NCBI GenBank assembly: GCA_021404685.1 | Contig: QWHC01000008.1 | Coordinates: forward strand, 1-64,000 | Source: Chloroflexi bacterium CFX4 | GTDB taxonomy: Bacteria; Chloroflexota; Anaerolineae; Aggregatilineales; UBA2796 | Reading direction: 5' to 3' | Length of the DNA: 64,000 nucleotides | Part shown: in pieces, positions 42,691 through 52,292 of the stretch | Numbering within the stretch: the first letter of the stretch is position 1 | Layout of the letters: the number at the start of each line of letters is the position of its first letter | The notes under the pieces: model-generated | What the model was told of the DNA's origin: nothing | Databases searched by the model: none | What the model saw: only the letters and a program-made list of their open reading frames with translations | Translations under genes and position numbers: made by a program

Positions 42691-45600
42691 TTACTGACGC
42701 GGCACGAAGGTGGGTGCCACCTCAGGCGCATTCGGTGCGTCCGGCTGTGGCGGGAACCAACGCCCTGCCAAACCAAAGTCACCAGGCATACCATAAGCGA
42801 TTGGCAGCACATAGTGACCGCCGCCCGTCGTGGTAGTGTCTGGCATCCGCAGGAAGAACATGCCCATCGAAGGACGGTAAATGCCCAAGTCGGTAATGCC
42901 GTTGCCATCCCAGTCACCGGCGACTGGTTCATCACCTGAACTGCCGAATGCCACGCTTTCGTCGGCAAAGACAATGCCGTTCGTCACCGAGTTGAGCAGG
43001 TACATGATCGAGGTGGACGGACGGAAGACACCGGGCGAATCCGCACCGTTGCCATCCCAGTCACCCGCGAACGGAATATCGCCCGGATCGCCGAAGATCA
43101 TATCGAAGTCGGCAAAGCCCGTGCTGTTGTCATTCCGCAGCAGCAGTTGACCAGTGGACTGACGATAAACGCCCATTGTATCAATGCCATCCCCGTTCCA
43201 GTCGCCCACGATTGGATAGTCGCCGCCGAGACCGAAGGCGAATTCAATATAGGGCGGTGCGCCGTTGATGCTGTTGCTGAGCGCCACGAAGCCCGTGCTT
43301 GGATCGTAGATGCCGGGTGTGTCGGTGCCGTCACCGTTCCAGTCGCCTGCGAGTGCAATGATGCCCGATGCGCCCATCACGCCGAGGTAGTTGGCGGGAC
43401 CGCTGCTCAGGCTGCTGCGTAGGTAGAAGGTGAGGTTGCTATCGCGGCGAACGCCGATGGTATCGCCCGTGAGTGGGTTCGGCAAGCCGGGACCGCTCAC
43501 GTCAATGACCTGAGCGCGCCCGAAGCTGCTGGCGTTGTGGTAGTACAGCAGCAGAATGCGTGCGATACCGCTGCCCGGCACGTAGTTGGCAAGGTTGTAA
43601 TCCACAGGGATTTGGTCTGTGGGGCGGGCAAAGTACCACGGCACACCTGTGAACGGACCACCCGCGCTGGCGCCGGTGAAGTCGAAGATGTCTGCGGTCG
43701 GGTTGTAGGTCATGTAGGGTGTGGAGTCGATCACCTCGAAGTATTCGTAGCTGAACGCCTCGACGCGGAAGTTGAAGGGCTGACCGGGGGTCAGTTTCAA
43801 GCCACCGCCACCGAAGGGGCTTGCGCCGGCGCCGCCAGCAGCCACACCCATCACATAGGTGTTGTTCAGGAACTTGTAGGTCTGGACGGGACCGAGCGGA
43901 TCAGCAAACTCAAGCGGGTTCACAAAATCCTGAATACCGACTGGCGCTACGCCAATGCCGCCTGCCACACCCAGATTCGAGCCGTGGAAATCCACCTGGA
44001 CGTTGGAGACACTGAAGCGTGCATTCCACAGGATGTAGTCATCTATACCGTTCTGATCCACGTCAATGTAGACGGCGTACTCCACTTCCTTCGGCGTGGT
44101 CACATTGCTCCACGGCACAATGGCAAAGTAAATCTGCGTTGTGCCAAGGTTGCCGCTGCGTGCGCCGTAGTCGCTAGTCACGCCCACATAGCGGATGTCG
44201 GCATGGTTTTCAGGTGCGCCCAAAACATTGGGTTCGTTCGGGCTTTGGTACATCAGGCGGAAGGGCGAAACCATTGCCTCAGCGTTGAACTCAAAGCCTG
44301 TTGCAATGAGCGAGCCGGTGGAGAAGGTCGTGCCGCTTTGGGAAAGGTTTGCCGTGCCGCTGGTGCTTGGCAGCACGAGATGGCTGCTATCTGCTTTCAT
44401 GGTAGAGACAGGACGCACCGCTGCGTGGTAAGGCACGCGCAGCACCGGACCGGAGGCAGGCGTCAGCAGGACATTGCCGTTCACTTCGGGCAGCCATTCA
44501 CGGCGCACACCCGCCTGAACGGCTGGCGTCGAGGGATCGCGGTTGAGCGAACCGGGTGTTACAGGATTGGCTGTGATGGTGACGGTCACGGTTGCCGTGC
44601 CTGCCACTGGCACCACAATGTTGCTTGGTGAAGCGCTAACTGTTGTGCCGTTTTGGTTCACGATGTTCTGCACCGAAACCGCGTAGGTCTGCGGCACAGC
44701 GCTCATGTTCTTGACCGTGATCGTGCGCGAGTAGACACCGCTGCCGACCACTTCCAACAAGCCAAACGAGACGCTCACGCGCTCTGGCGCTGCCGAATCG
44801 TAGGCGATAGCAGGTGCCTGTTCAGCCTTGGAGAGGTTGGCGCGACCGCTGCCAGCGCGGCCAACACCGAAAATATCTGGCAGAATGCCAGGTTGCACGA
44901 ACACATCAGCATCTGCTGTGTTCATAATCAACGCCTTGATTTGAGCAGGCGTCCAGGTTGGGTATTTCTGGCGCAGCGCGGCAGCCATACCAGCGACCAT
45001 CGGTGCAGCCATTGAAGTGCCGCTGTAACGTGCGCTCTGATTAAAGGCTGGGCCGGGCAGGGCAGGGCCGACCGACGAGAGGATGTTTGTGCCGGGCGCT
45101 GCTACGTCAGGTTTCAGCACCATTGGGCTGATGTTGGTGCCGCGCCGTGGACCACGTGACGAACTGCTGTTCAAGCCGTCCTGCGTGCTAACGCTCATCG
45201 TGCCATTGATGCCCGACAGTGTGCGGAACTCAGAACAGGCTGGCCCCTCAAGCTGGATAGACGGGATAGTGATGGTTGGATCAGAGCCACCCATCGTTAC
45301 AGCAGCACCCGTCACAGAGCAAACCAACGCCGCAATCGCGCCAGAGTCCTGAGCGCGCTTTACCTTTTCGACGAACGGGCAAGTACCACGGTCAATCAAT
45401 GCGATGTTGCCTGCGATGGCGGAGGCATTCGTCAACGGACCTGTGCCGCAGGCAAGGATCGGGTCAGCAAGGACAATGTTACCCGTCACGCTAAAGACTT
45501 GAGGACCGAAGGCTGCCCCAAAGGCAGGGTAAGTCTTTGAGAAAGGCGCATTCAGGGTGAAAACAGGCGCAAACAGGCTGGTGTTGGCGACGCTGATCGC

Positions 45601-46818
45601 CGACGATGCAGCAGCGGGACTACCCGTCACGAAGAAGCTATCGCCACCATTGCCCGCAGAGGCAACCACCACCACACCGGCGGTCGTTGCATTGTTGATA
45701 GCCGCCTCGTAAATGCCCAAGCCGCTGCCGTAATTCGAGCCGAGCGACATATTGATCACATCCAGACGGTCTGCAGGCGAAAAGTCACCATTGGGATCAA
45801 CGGAACGATCAATAGCTGCCACCACATTGACGGTTGCTGTTGAGCCATAGCAACCAAAGACGCGGTAGACGTACAGTTGTGCCAGAGGCGCAATACCAGG
45901 CCCGATCCGCATGGTGCCGAGAGGTGTGGTGGTGTCATAGGGCCCGAGGTAGGTCGAGCCATCTGAGGCAACACCATAGCCAATCAACGAGCCTGCCACA
46001 TGCGTGCCGTGATGGACAGGTGAGGTCTCGCCGCCAAAGCCAATGGGATAGGTTGGGCTGGGCCAGCAGGTCAATGGGTCAGGATCAGGGGCTGGCACTG
46101 AGAGCGGATCGCGTGCATCGTAGGCATCGCCCACGAAGTCAAAACCGCCCACAACCTTAGCTGCCAAGGGACCGGTGAAGCTGCCCCACGTTGCGGCGGG
46201 CGTGCCACCGAAGTGTGCATGGCGGTAGTCGAGACCGTCATCAATCACGCCCACGCGAATACCTGCACCAGTGTAGCCGCTCTGCCAGACGGGCGGTGCG
46301 ACAATGCGCGTAGCCGCGTCCGCGTTAGCGCGCTCAACAATGCTATCAGGATACAAATTCTTGACGCCGGGAATCTGGCGCAGTGCATTAACATTTGCTG
46401 CGTCCACTTCCACCACGATGGCGTTCACCGCAGCGCGCAGCGTGTTCAGCACGCGCACGTTGCCGGGCAGGTTCGCCATGAAGTTCGTGGCAAGCGTCTG
46501 TTCCGCCTCAACAGCAGCGCTCATATTGGCTGCGACGGCATCCACCGAAGCGCCATCAGCCATCATGCCAAAGGCGAGTGCCGTTGGCGGTTGGCTCATC
46601 TCTACGATAATGCGCGTGCGCCCATTCGCCTGCACCCACAGATCATCAGCAGCCAGCTCTGGAAGCAAGCCGCTATAGTCTGGGGAGACGCCCGGACGCT
46701 TCACATTACCGCCATCCTGTGCCATTGCCGGCGCGCTGACGTTCATCGCCAGCAAGCCCGCAACAAGGGCGACGATCAGTCCGAATACAACGGACTTACG
46801 CGAAACACCATTCATCAT
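42691..46818 (-). CDS. Large secreted subtilisin (S8) with PA domain and five-repeat C-terminal module
   Basis: 1375 aa from the ATG at 46818 (GAGGG 8 nt upstream; the ORF opens 5 codons earlier). Signal peptide to about residue 35. An I9-type propeptide follows (RIIVEMSQPP to VKNLYPDSIVER). The catalytic domain has Asp in VIDDGLD (near 193), His in HGTHVAGS (near 272) and Ser in SGTSMAAP (near 601), with a PA domain inserted between His and Ser. Then come Fn3-like and beta-rich regions, and at about 1115-1360 five GDW(N/D)GDG/G(V/I)YRPS repeats ending GRW, matching the end of the metzincin at 21070. Secreted broad protease. It follows an inhibitor-like gene by 24 bp. Confidence 0.92.
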   Translation of the reverse strand: MMNGVSRKSVVFGLIVALVAGLLAMNVSAPAMAQDGGNVKRPGVSPDYSGLLPELAADDLWVQANGRTRIIVEMSQPPTALAFGMMADGASVDAVAANMSAAVEAEQTLATNFMANLPGNVRVLNTLRAAVNAIVVEVDAANVNALRQIPGVKNLYPDSIVERANADAATRIVAPPVWQSGYTGAGIRVGVIDDGLDYRHAHFGGTPAATWGSFTGPLAAKVVGGFDFVGDAYDARDPLSVPAPDPDPLTCWPSPTYPIGFGGETSPVHHGTHVAGSLIGYGVASDGSTYLGPYDTTTPLGTMRIGPGIAPLAQLYVYRVFGCYGSTATVNVVAAIDRSVDPNGDFSPADRLDVINMSLGSNYGSGLGIYEAAINNATTAGVVVVASAGNGGDSFFVTGSPAAASSAISVANTSLFAPVFTLNAPFSKTYPAFGAAFGPQVFSVTGNIVLADPILACGTGPLTNASAIAGNIALIDRGTCPFVEKVKRAQDSGAIAALVCSVTGAAVTMGGSDPTITIPSIQLEGPACSEFRTLSGINGTMSVSTQDGLNSSSSRGPRRGTNISPMVLKPDVAAPGTNILSSVGPALPGPAFNQSARYSGTSMAAPMVAGMAAALRQKYPTWTPAQIKALIMNTADADVFVQPGILPDIFGVGRAGSGRANLSKAEQAPAIAYDSAAPERVSVSFGLLEVVGSGVYSRTITVKNMSAVPQTYAVSVQNIVNQNGTTVSASPSNIVVPVAGTATVTVTITANPVTPGSLNRDPSTPAVQAGVRREWLPEVNGNVLLTPASGPVLRVPYHAAVRPVSTMKADSSHLVLPSTSGTANLSQSGTTFSTGSLIATGFEFNAEAMVSPFRLMYQSPNEPNVLGAPENHADIRYVGVTSDYGARSGNLGTTQIYFAIVPWSNVTTPKEVEYAVYIDVDQNGIDDYILWNARFSVSNVQVDFHGSNLGVAGGIGVAPVGIQDFVNPLEFADPLGPVQTYKFLNNTYVMGVAAGGAGASPFGGGGLKLTPGQPFNFRVEAFSYEYFEVIDSTPYMTYNPTADIFDFTGASAGGPFTGVPWYFARPTDQIPVDYNLANYVPGSGIARILLLYYHNASSFGRAQVIDVSGPGLPNPLTGDTIGVRRDSNLTFYLRSSLSSGPANYLGVMGASGIIALAGDWNGDGTDTPGIYDPSTGFVALSNSINGAPPYIEFAFGLGGDYPIVGDWNGDGIDTMGVYRQSTGQLLLRNDNSTGFADFDMIFGDPGDIPFAGDWDGNGADSPGVFRPSTSIMYLLNSVTNGIVFADESVAFGSSGDEPVAGDWDGNGITDLGIYRPSMGMFFLRMPDTTTTGGGHYVLPIAYGMPGDFGLAGRWFPPQPDAPNAPEVAPTFVPRQ

Positions 46819-46842
46819 TACTACATCCCTCAATTGGACTAA

Positions 46843-47298
46843 TTAGGGTCTATTCCGTTCAACAGTCAGGTCAGGATGGATTGCCTTCACGTTGGGTAGG
46901 GCGATAATCAGCGGCAGTTTTTCGGCACTCACCAGCAACGAAACACTATTCACTGTCATCTGTGCACGCCCCGTCAGCACGGCGCCAATGCTTTGATCCG
47001 TCACCCGCGCAATAAACAACGCCTGCTCTAGGGCAATCCGCACCTGCGCCACGCGCAGGGCAAGATCGCGCTGCAAAGCAGGCGCGTTTGCCACACCACC
47101 AAACACAACCGAGAGCGGCGGCGCGCTTAGCTCAACGATCACGCGGCGCTGATTGGCTGTGCCTTGTGGTGCATTTGGTGTTTCAAGACCTTGAGCAACG
47201 GCGGCAGTGAGCGATAGCGCGCTAACGGTGCTGAGCAGCACCGCTACGCTGAAACCACACACAACCAACTGAACAAAGGTTTTGTGCATCGCTTCCAA
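46843..47298 (-). CDS. Stand-alone inhibitor-I9/propeptide-like secreted protein
   Basis: 151 aa from a TTG at 47298, or 148 aa from the ATG at 47289. Signal peptide with VVCGFSVAVLLSTVSALSLTAAVAQ. The mature part aligns over its full length with the propeptide of the adjacent subtilisin: RRVIVELSAPP against RIIVEMSQPP, and LPNVKAIHPDLTVER against IPGVKNLYPDSIVER. No catalytic domain follows; the gene ends with a normal stop 24 bp before the protease ATG. Likely a dedicated chaperone or inhibitor of the protease. Alternatively it is the remnant of a duplicated protease gene cut after the propeptide. Confidence 0.75.
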   Translation of the reverse strand: MEAMHKTFVQLVVCGFSVAVLLSTVSALSLTAAVAQGLETPNAPQGTANQRRVIVELSAPPLSVVFGGVANAPALQRDLALRVAQVRIALEQALFIARVTDQSIGAVLTGRAQMTVNSVSLLVSAEKLPLIIALPNVKAIHPDLTVERNRP

Positions 47299-47539
47299 TA
47301 TCTGTTAAACGATTGCAACAGACTTTAACCAGAATCTGCTCAAATTTCTACCAAACGTTCATTTTTCTAGCCGCATTTGGTCAACTGCACAAACAGGAGC
47401 TGTGCACTTGTTCGGAAAGCCTGCCTGATCGGTGAGGTTGCCGTGCATAGCATTACCGCCAAAGTCGGCACGTCGGGAACTTCCTTGCCGCCGCCCGCGT
47501 CTCTCTGTTTAGCAACCGCAAAATCCAGAGAGGTGCTTT

Positions 47540-49729
47540 ATGTGGTTACGTAGAATTTTCTTTTTCAGCGTGGCAGTGGTGCTGGCAAGCCTTGCTGCTC
47601 TGCCGCTGATGACACCCGCCCGCGCTCAGCTCAACGCTGGCGTCTTTTTGCAAGCGCACCGCGTTTCAGTCAACATCCGCGATCAACTGGCTGTGACGAC
47701 TGTGCAGCAAGTTTTTGTGAACAGCACCAACGCGCCTGCCGAAGGTGAGTATCTGTTTCCACTGCCGGATGAGGCAGCCGTCAGCGATTTGGTGCTGTAC
47801 CTTGACGGTCAGCCGATCAAAGGGCAGCTTTTGGATGCCGGTCAGGCGCGCCAAATCTACGAGAACATCGTGCGCCAACTGCGCGACCCTGTCCTGCTGC
47901 AATATGTTGGCAGGCGTGCTGTTAAGCTAAATATCTTCCCCATTCCGCCGCGCAGTGAGCGCAAGGTTGAGATCACCTACAGCCATGTGCTGCGTGCCGA
48001 AAATGGCGTGCTGCGCTACGACTATCCGCTGAAGACCGATTATGTGAGCGCTTTGCCAGTCCGTGAGGTCTCGGTCTCGCTCATGGCGGAATCCAGCGCG
48101 CCGATTGCCAACCTCTACAGTCCGAACGCGCAAGTAGCCATCACGCGCCTTGACGAGAAGCGCTTCCGTGCGGGCATGGAGCTGAATGACTTCCGCGCCC
48201 GTGAAGATTTCAGCGTATTCTATAGCTACCGTTCTGAGGAAATTAACGCGGCGCTGCTCACTTACCGCGCCAGCGCCACCGAAGATGGTTTTTTCATGTT
48301 GGCGCTGACGCCGCCGCTGAGCGTGGATAGCGCTCGCGCTATCCCTAAAGATGTGCTGATCGTGCTGGATCAATCAGGCAGCATGGCAGGCGCCAAATGG
48401 ACTCAGGCACAAGCGGCGGCACGCTTTGTGTTGGGCGCGCTGCAACCACAAGATCGCTTTAATGTGGTCGCCTTCAGCAGCGGCTTCCGCGTCTACGGAC
48501 GTGGCTTGCAGCCTGTCAGTGAGGTGGAACGTGCCAATATGTGGATTAATTCGCTGGAGGCAGTCGGCGGCACGGATATCAACGCTGCATTGCTGGAAGC
48601 ACTGCGCCAAGCTGACCCTGAGCGCAAAAGTGTGGTGCTGTTCCTGACCGATGGCTTGGCGACGGAAGGTGTGACCAACTCGGATCAGATCATCGCTAAC
48701 TTTGGCGCGGCGGCAAACCGCAATACGCGCCTTTTCGCCTTCGGCGTGGGAGATGATGTGGATACCGTGCTGCTGGATACGCTCTCCAGCACCTATGGCG
48801 GCACAAGCACCTATGTGCGCCCGCAAGAGAATATCGAGGCATCGGTGAGCGCCTTGTACAGCAAGATCAGTGCGCCGATCCTCGCCTCGCCGCGCCTTGT
48901 AGCAGATGGCAATGTCATCCTTGAGGATACCTATCCCGCGCTGCCCTTACCCGATCTATTTGCTGGGACGCAGCTCATCGTGACCGGGCGCTATCGCGGT
49001 GCAGGCACAGTAAATGTTACACTGAGTGGTGATGTGGACGGCACATCGCGCAGCTTCACCTACAGCCGCCTAGTGTTCCCTGAAAATGCCGGCGGCGAGG
49101 CATTTGTAGCGCGCCTGTGGGCAACCCGCAAAATCGGCGCGCTGCTGAACACCATTCGGCTGCGCGGCGAAACCCGTGAATTGGTGGAGAGTGTGCGGCT
49201 GCTCAGCGTGCGCTATGGCATCATCACGCCCTATACCTCTTACCTGATTCAGGAAGATGACTTTGCACGCAGCGAGCCAGGCGTCCGTCCAACTGCACCG
49301 GTTGGCGGCACCGCTGTCCCGCTGATTATTGTGCCTGTAGCGCCGCCTGCCGATGCTGATGGTGGTGGCATTAACCGTGATCAGCGCAGCGGTGCGCCGG
49401 CTGTGGCAACTGCCTCAGCGCTCTCACAGATGGGTGCTGCCGAAGCGGCAGCCGCTGCGCCAACGGCAACAGCAGGCGCCAATGCAGGGCGTGGTGTTCC
49501 CGTCCGCGATCCACTGGTGCAGGTGCGTGATCGCAGCTTTGTCTCGCGCAACGGTGTGTGGGTTGATACGCGCTATAACTCGACAGATATTCCTTTGGTG
49601 CGCGTGACGTTTCTGAGTGCTGACTACTTCGCCCTGCTCGAAAAATATCCCGAATTGAAGGATTTCTTCGCGCTTGGTGTGCGTGTGTTGGTGGTTATGG
49701 ACGGCATCGCCTACGAGGTGATCGAGTAA
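47540..49729 (+). CDS. VIT-VWA domain secreted protein
   Basis: 729 aa with a signal peptide (FFFSVAVVLASLAALPLMTPARA). Residues about 35-165 are a VIT domain (VNIRDQLAVTTVQQVFVN, EGEYLFPLPDEAAVSDL). About 270-440 is a VWA domain with MIDAS DQSGSMAG, GGTDINAAL and LTDGLA. The C-terminal part has an Ala-rich low-complexity stretch (about residues 630-660). Homologous in layout to inter-alpha-trypsin-inhibitor heavy chain-like bacterial proteins; probably an adhesion or matrix protein. AGAGG precedes the ATG. It is divergent from the protease/inhibitor pair; a link through ITI-like biology is speculative. Confidence 0.9.
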   Translation: MWLRRIFFFSVAVVLASLAALPLMTPARAQLNAGVFLQAHRVSVNIRDQLAVTTVQQVFVNSTNAPAEGEYLFPLPDEAAVSDLVLYLDGQPIKGQLLDAGQARQIYENIVRQLRDPVLLQYVGRRAVKLNIFPIPPRSERKVEITYSHVLRAENGVLRYDYPLKTDYVSALPVREVSVSLMAESSAPIANLYSPNAQVAITRLDEKRFRAGMELNDFRAREDFSVFYSYRSEEINAALLTYRASATEDGFFMLALTPPLSVDSARAIPKDVLIVLDQSGSMAGAKWTQAQAAARFVLGALQPQDRFNVVAFSSGFRVYGRGLQPVSEVERANMWINSLEAVGGTDINAALLEALRQADPERKSVVLFLTDGLATEGVTNSDQIIANFGAAANRNTRLFAFGVGDDVDTVLLDTLSSTYGGTSTYVRPQENIEASVSALYSKISAPILASPRLVADGNVILEDTYPALPLPDLFAGTQLIVTGRYRGAGTVNVTLSGDVDGTSRSFTYSRLVFPENAGGEAFVARLWATRKIGALLNTIRLRGETRELVESVRLLSVRYGIITPYTSYLIQEDDFARSEPGVRPTAPVGGTAVPLIIVPVAPPADADGGGINRDQRSGAPAVATASALSQMGAAEAAAAAPTATAGANAGRGVPVRDPLVQVRDRSFVSRNGVWVDTRYNSTDIPLVRVTFLSADYFALLEKYPELKDFFALGVRVLVVMDGIAYEVIE

Positions 49730-49804
49730 CCCTGCAAGCTGGTTAGCACTTGCCGCCAAACATGCTCGGCAGATTGGCGGCAAGCCAAGCTGTGTGCGCC
49801 TTGC

Positions 49805-50512
49805 CTAGCCCAAGTAGGCTTGGCGCACGCGGTCATCATCCAGCAGTTCGCTCGATTTGCCGGTGATGGTGAGAATGCCCGCCTCCAGCACATAGCCGCG
49901 ATCCGCGTTTTGCAGCGCAAGGCTGGCGTTTTGCTCCACCAACAGGATGGTGACGCCCTCAGCGTGCAGTTCGCGGATAATGCTGAAGATTTCGCGCACG
50001 ATCAGCGGCGCAAGCCCAAGGCTTGGCTCATCCAGCAGCAACAAACGCGGACGGCTCATCAGCGCACGGGCAATGGCAAGCATTTGCTGCTCACCGCCGC
50101 TAAGCGTGCCTGCCAACTGATTGCGGCGCTCTTGCAGGCGCGGAAAGCGCTTAAACTGTAGGTCAATATCCGCTTTAATGTTCGCTGTATCGTTACGAAT
50201 GTACGCGCCGAGCATCAGGTTATCATAGACCGATTGGCGCGTCAGCACGCGGCGCCCTTCCGGCGAGTGCGCCACGCCCAGCCGCACCACTTCATGCGGG
50301 CTGAGGCGGCTAATGTCTTTCCCTTCAAACAGGATGCGCCCTTGCCGTGCGTTCACAATGCGCGAGATGGCGCGCAGCGTGGTGCTTTTACCAGCGCCAT
50401 TCGCGCCAATCAGGGTGACCACTTCGCCTTGTGCAATGCTCAGGCTGAGCGCTTGCAACGCCTGAATGCCGCCGTAGTTAACGCTCAGGTTCTCAATCTC
50501 TAGCAGTGCCAT
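49805..50512 (-). CDS. livF: Branched-chain amino-acid ABC transporter ATPase LivF
   Basis: 235 aa. Walker A GANGAGKST, signature LSGGEQQML, Walker B LLLLDEPSLGL, H-loop region LVEQNA. These match LivF. Last gene of the livKHMGF operon, 5 bp after livG. Confidence 0.95.
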   Translation of the reverse strand: MALLEIENLSVNYGGIQALQALSLSIAQGEVVTLIGANGAGKSTTLRAISRIVNARQGRILFEGKDISRLSPHEVVRLGVAHSPEGRRVLTRQSVYDNLMLGAYIRNDTANIKADIDLQFKRFPRLQERRNQLAGTLSGGEQQMLAIARALMSRPRLLLLDEPSLGLAPLIVREIFSIIRELHAEGVTILLVEQNASLALQNADRGYVLEAGILTITGKSSELLDDDRVRQAYLG

Positions 50513-50517
50513 GCGCG

Positions 50518-51285
50518 CTAATCTCCTAAGTATGCCTCTATGACCGCTGGATCGTTTTGCACTTTTTCAGGCGCACCTAAGGCGATCAACTGCCCAAAGT
50601 TCAAGACGGCGATTCGGTCGCACAAGCCCATCACCAACGGCACATAGTGTTCGATCAGCACAATGGTGAGGTTAAACTGCTCACGGATGCGCCGTATAAA
50701 CTCGCTCAGGCTGCTCTTTTCGCTCTGATTCATGCCTGCGGCTGGCTCATCCAGCAGCAGCAGTTCAGGCTCCAGCGAGAGCGCACGGGCAATTTCCAAG
50801 CGGCGCTGATCGCCATAGGCAAAGTTGCGTGCCTTCGTCTCTGCCGAATCTGCCAAACCAACCAGATCAAGCAGTTCGAGCGCACGCTGCCGTGTGGCGC
50901 GCTCTTCTTGTGGCGCCGGGCGCAGCCCAAGCACACCTTCAATCACGCCGCTTTTGGTGTGGATATGCCGTGCGATCATGACGTTTTCAAGGGCGCTGAG
51001 GCTGCCGAACAAGCGGATGTTTTGGAAGGTGCGCGCAATGCCGCGCATGGCGATCTCGTGTGGGCGCTTGGCGGTGATGTTCTCGCCCTTGTAGACCAGT
51101 TCGCCATGCGTGGGTGGCGTCATGCCGGTGATCAGGTTGAACAATGTGGTCTTGCCCGCGCCGTTCGGTCCGATCAAGCCGAAAATCTCGCCGCGCTGCA
51201 CCTCAAAGGAGACGTTATCCACGGCGTACAAGCCACCGAAACGCCGCGTCATGTTGCGTGCTTCAAGCATAATTTCAGCGCTCAT
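50518..51285 (-). CDS. livG: Branched-chain amino-acid ABC transporter ATPase LivG
   Basis: 255 aa. Walker [10 protein letters not shown], the LivG-specific signature [15 protein letters not shown] in place of LSGGQ, Walker [12 protein letters not shown] and [22 protein letters not shown]. It forms the ATPase pair with LivF. Its start is 2 bp after the livM stop; GGAGG lies 12 nt upstream inside livM. Confidence 0.95.
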   Translation of the reverse strand: MSAEIMLEARNMTRRFGGLYAVDNVSFEVQRGEIFGLIGPNGAGKTTLFNLITGMTPPTHGELVYKGENITAKRPHEIAMRGIARTFQNIRLFGSLSALENVMIARHIHTKSGVIEGVLGLRPAPQEERATRQRALELLDLVGLADSAETKARNFAYGDQRRLEIARALSLEPELLLLDEPAAGMNQSEKSSLSEFIRRIREQFNLTIVLIEHYVPLVMGLCDRIAVLNFGQLIALGAPEKVQNDPAVIEAYLGD

Positions 51286-51287
51286 GG

Positions 51288-52280
51288 TCAGAGATTGCCT
51301 CCACGCACATTCGGCGTTGGCTTGGCTGCCTCAACCGTCACCTTTTCAGGCTTTTTGCGCCGCCGCTTGAATAGTTCGGGTGTGATCAGCCCATAGGGAA
51401 AGAAAAAGACGCTCACCGCAATCAGCACGCCGAAAAGGATCAAGCGCCCATCCCGCAAGAAGGTGGCAATCACAGGATTCAAGCCCGGCGCGCCGGCGAT
51501 TTCACGCAAGATGATCTCCGGCAGCGCCACCAAAAACGCACCGCCGATCACGGGACCCAAAAAGGTGCGCGATCCGCCAACCAGCACATAGGCAAGGATC
51601 AGGATTGAGAGATCGAACGTCCCTTGCCGCGCATTCCAGGTGTTCAAAATGTGTGCGTTCAGGGCGCCTGCCATCCCTGCCAGCACAGCACCTAGCGTGA
51701 AGGCAAGCACTTTGTAGTAGGTTGGGCGCACACCCATCGCGCTGGCAGCCAGTTCATCTTCACGCAGGGCAATAAACGCACGCCCAACCCGCGAGCGCTC
51801 TAGGCGCGCCACGAAGAACATCGCGCCGAACAGCAGCGGCAGCGCCAACAAAAGGTATTCGATGCGCGTTGCGCTGAAGAACGGCTGCGGAATGTTATAA
51901 ATGCCAACCGCACCGCCTAACCACGGCTGATTCAAGGCGAAGACGCGCAAAATCTCGATGAAGGCAATTGTGGCAAGTGCGAGGTAAATACCGCGCAGCC
52001 GCAAAGAGGGAATGCCAATGATCAGCGCAAACAGCGCCGAAACGCCACCGGCAATCACCATCTCCACCACAATCAGTGGAATTGGATAGCTGCCGTTGGC
52101 GTAGCCTGTGAAGACCGTCGTAGAAAGCAGCGCAGCCGTATAGCCACCCACCGCATAAAAGCCGGGACTCGCCAGCGAAAGCTGCCCCGCCATCAAGGGC
52201 AGGTAGAGCGAAAGCGCCAAGACGCCCGCCAGCGCCATTTGCACAATGGCTGCACCATAACTGCTTAGAAACACTTCCAT
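51288..52280 (-). CDS. livM: Branched-chain amino-acid ABC permease LivM
   Basis: 330 aa with about nine hydrophobic segments. [15 protein letters not shown] and the conserved EAA-like region ([16 protein letters not shown]) are typical LivM features. The C-terminal tail is cytosolic and basic ([11 protein letters not shown]). GGAGG precedes the ATG. Confidence 0.94.
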   Translation of the reverse strand: MEVFLSSYGAAIVQMALAGVLALSLYLPLMAGQLSLASPGFYAVGGYTAALLSTTVFTGYANGSYPIPLIVVEMVIAGGVSALFALIIGIPSLRLRGIYLALATIAFIEILRVFALNQPWLGGAVGIYNIPQPFFSATRIEYLLLALPLLFGAMFFVARLERSRVGRAFIALREDELAASAMGVRPTYYKVLAFTLGAVLAGMAGALNAHILNTWNARQGTFDLSILILAYVLVGGSRTFLGPVIGGAFLVALPEIILREIAGAPGLNPVIATFLRDGRLILFGVLIAVSVFFFPYGLITPELFKRRRKKPEKVTVEAAKPTPNVRGGNL

Positions 52281-52292
52281 GCTGCGCCTCCA

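Noticed and set aside
46843-47298. A frameshifted N-terminal part of the large subtilisin
   Set aside because: The subtilisin has its own signal peptide, ribosome site and propeptide downstream, so the small gene is a separate unit or duplicate, not its lost N-terminus.
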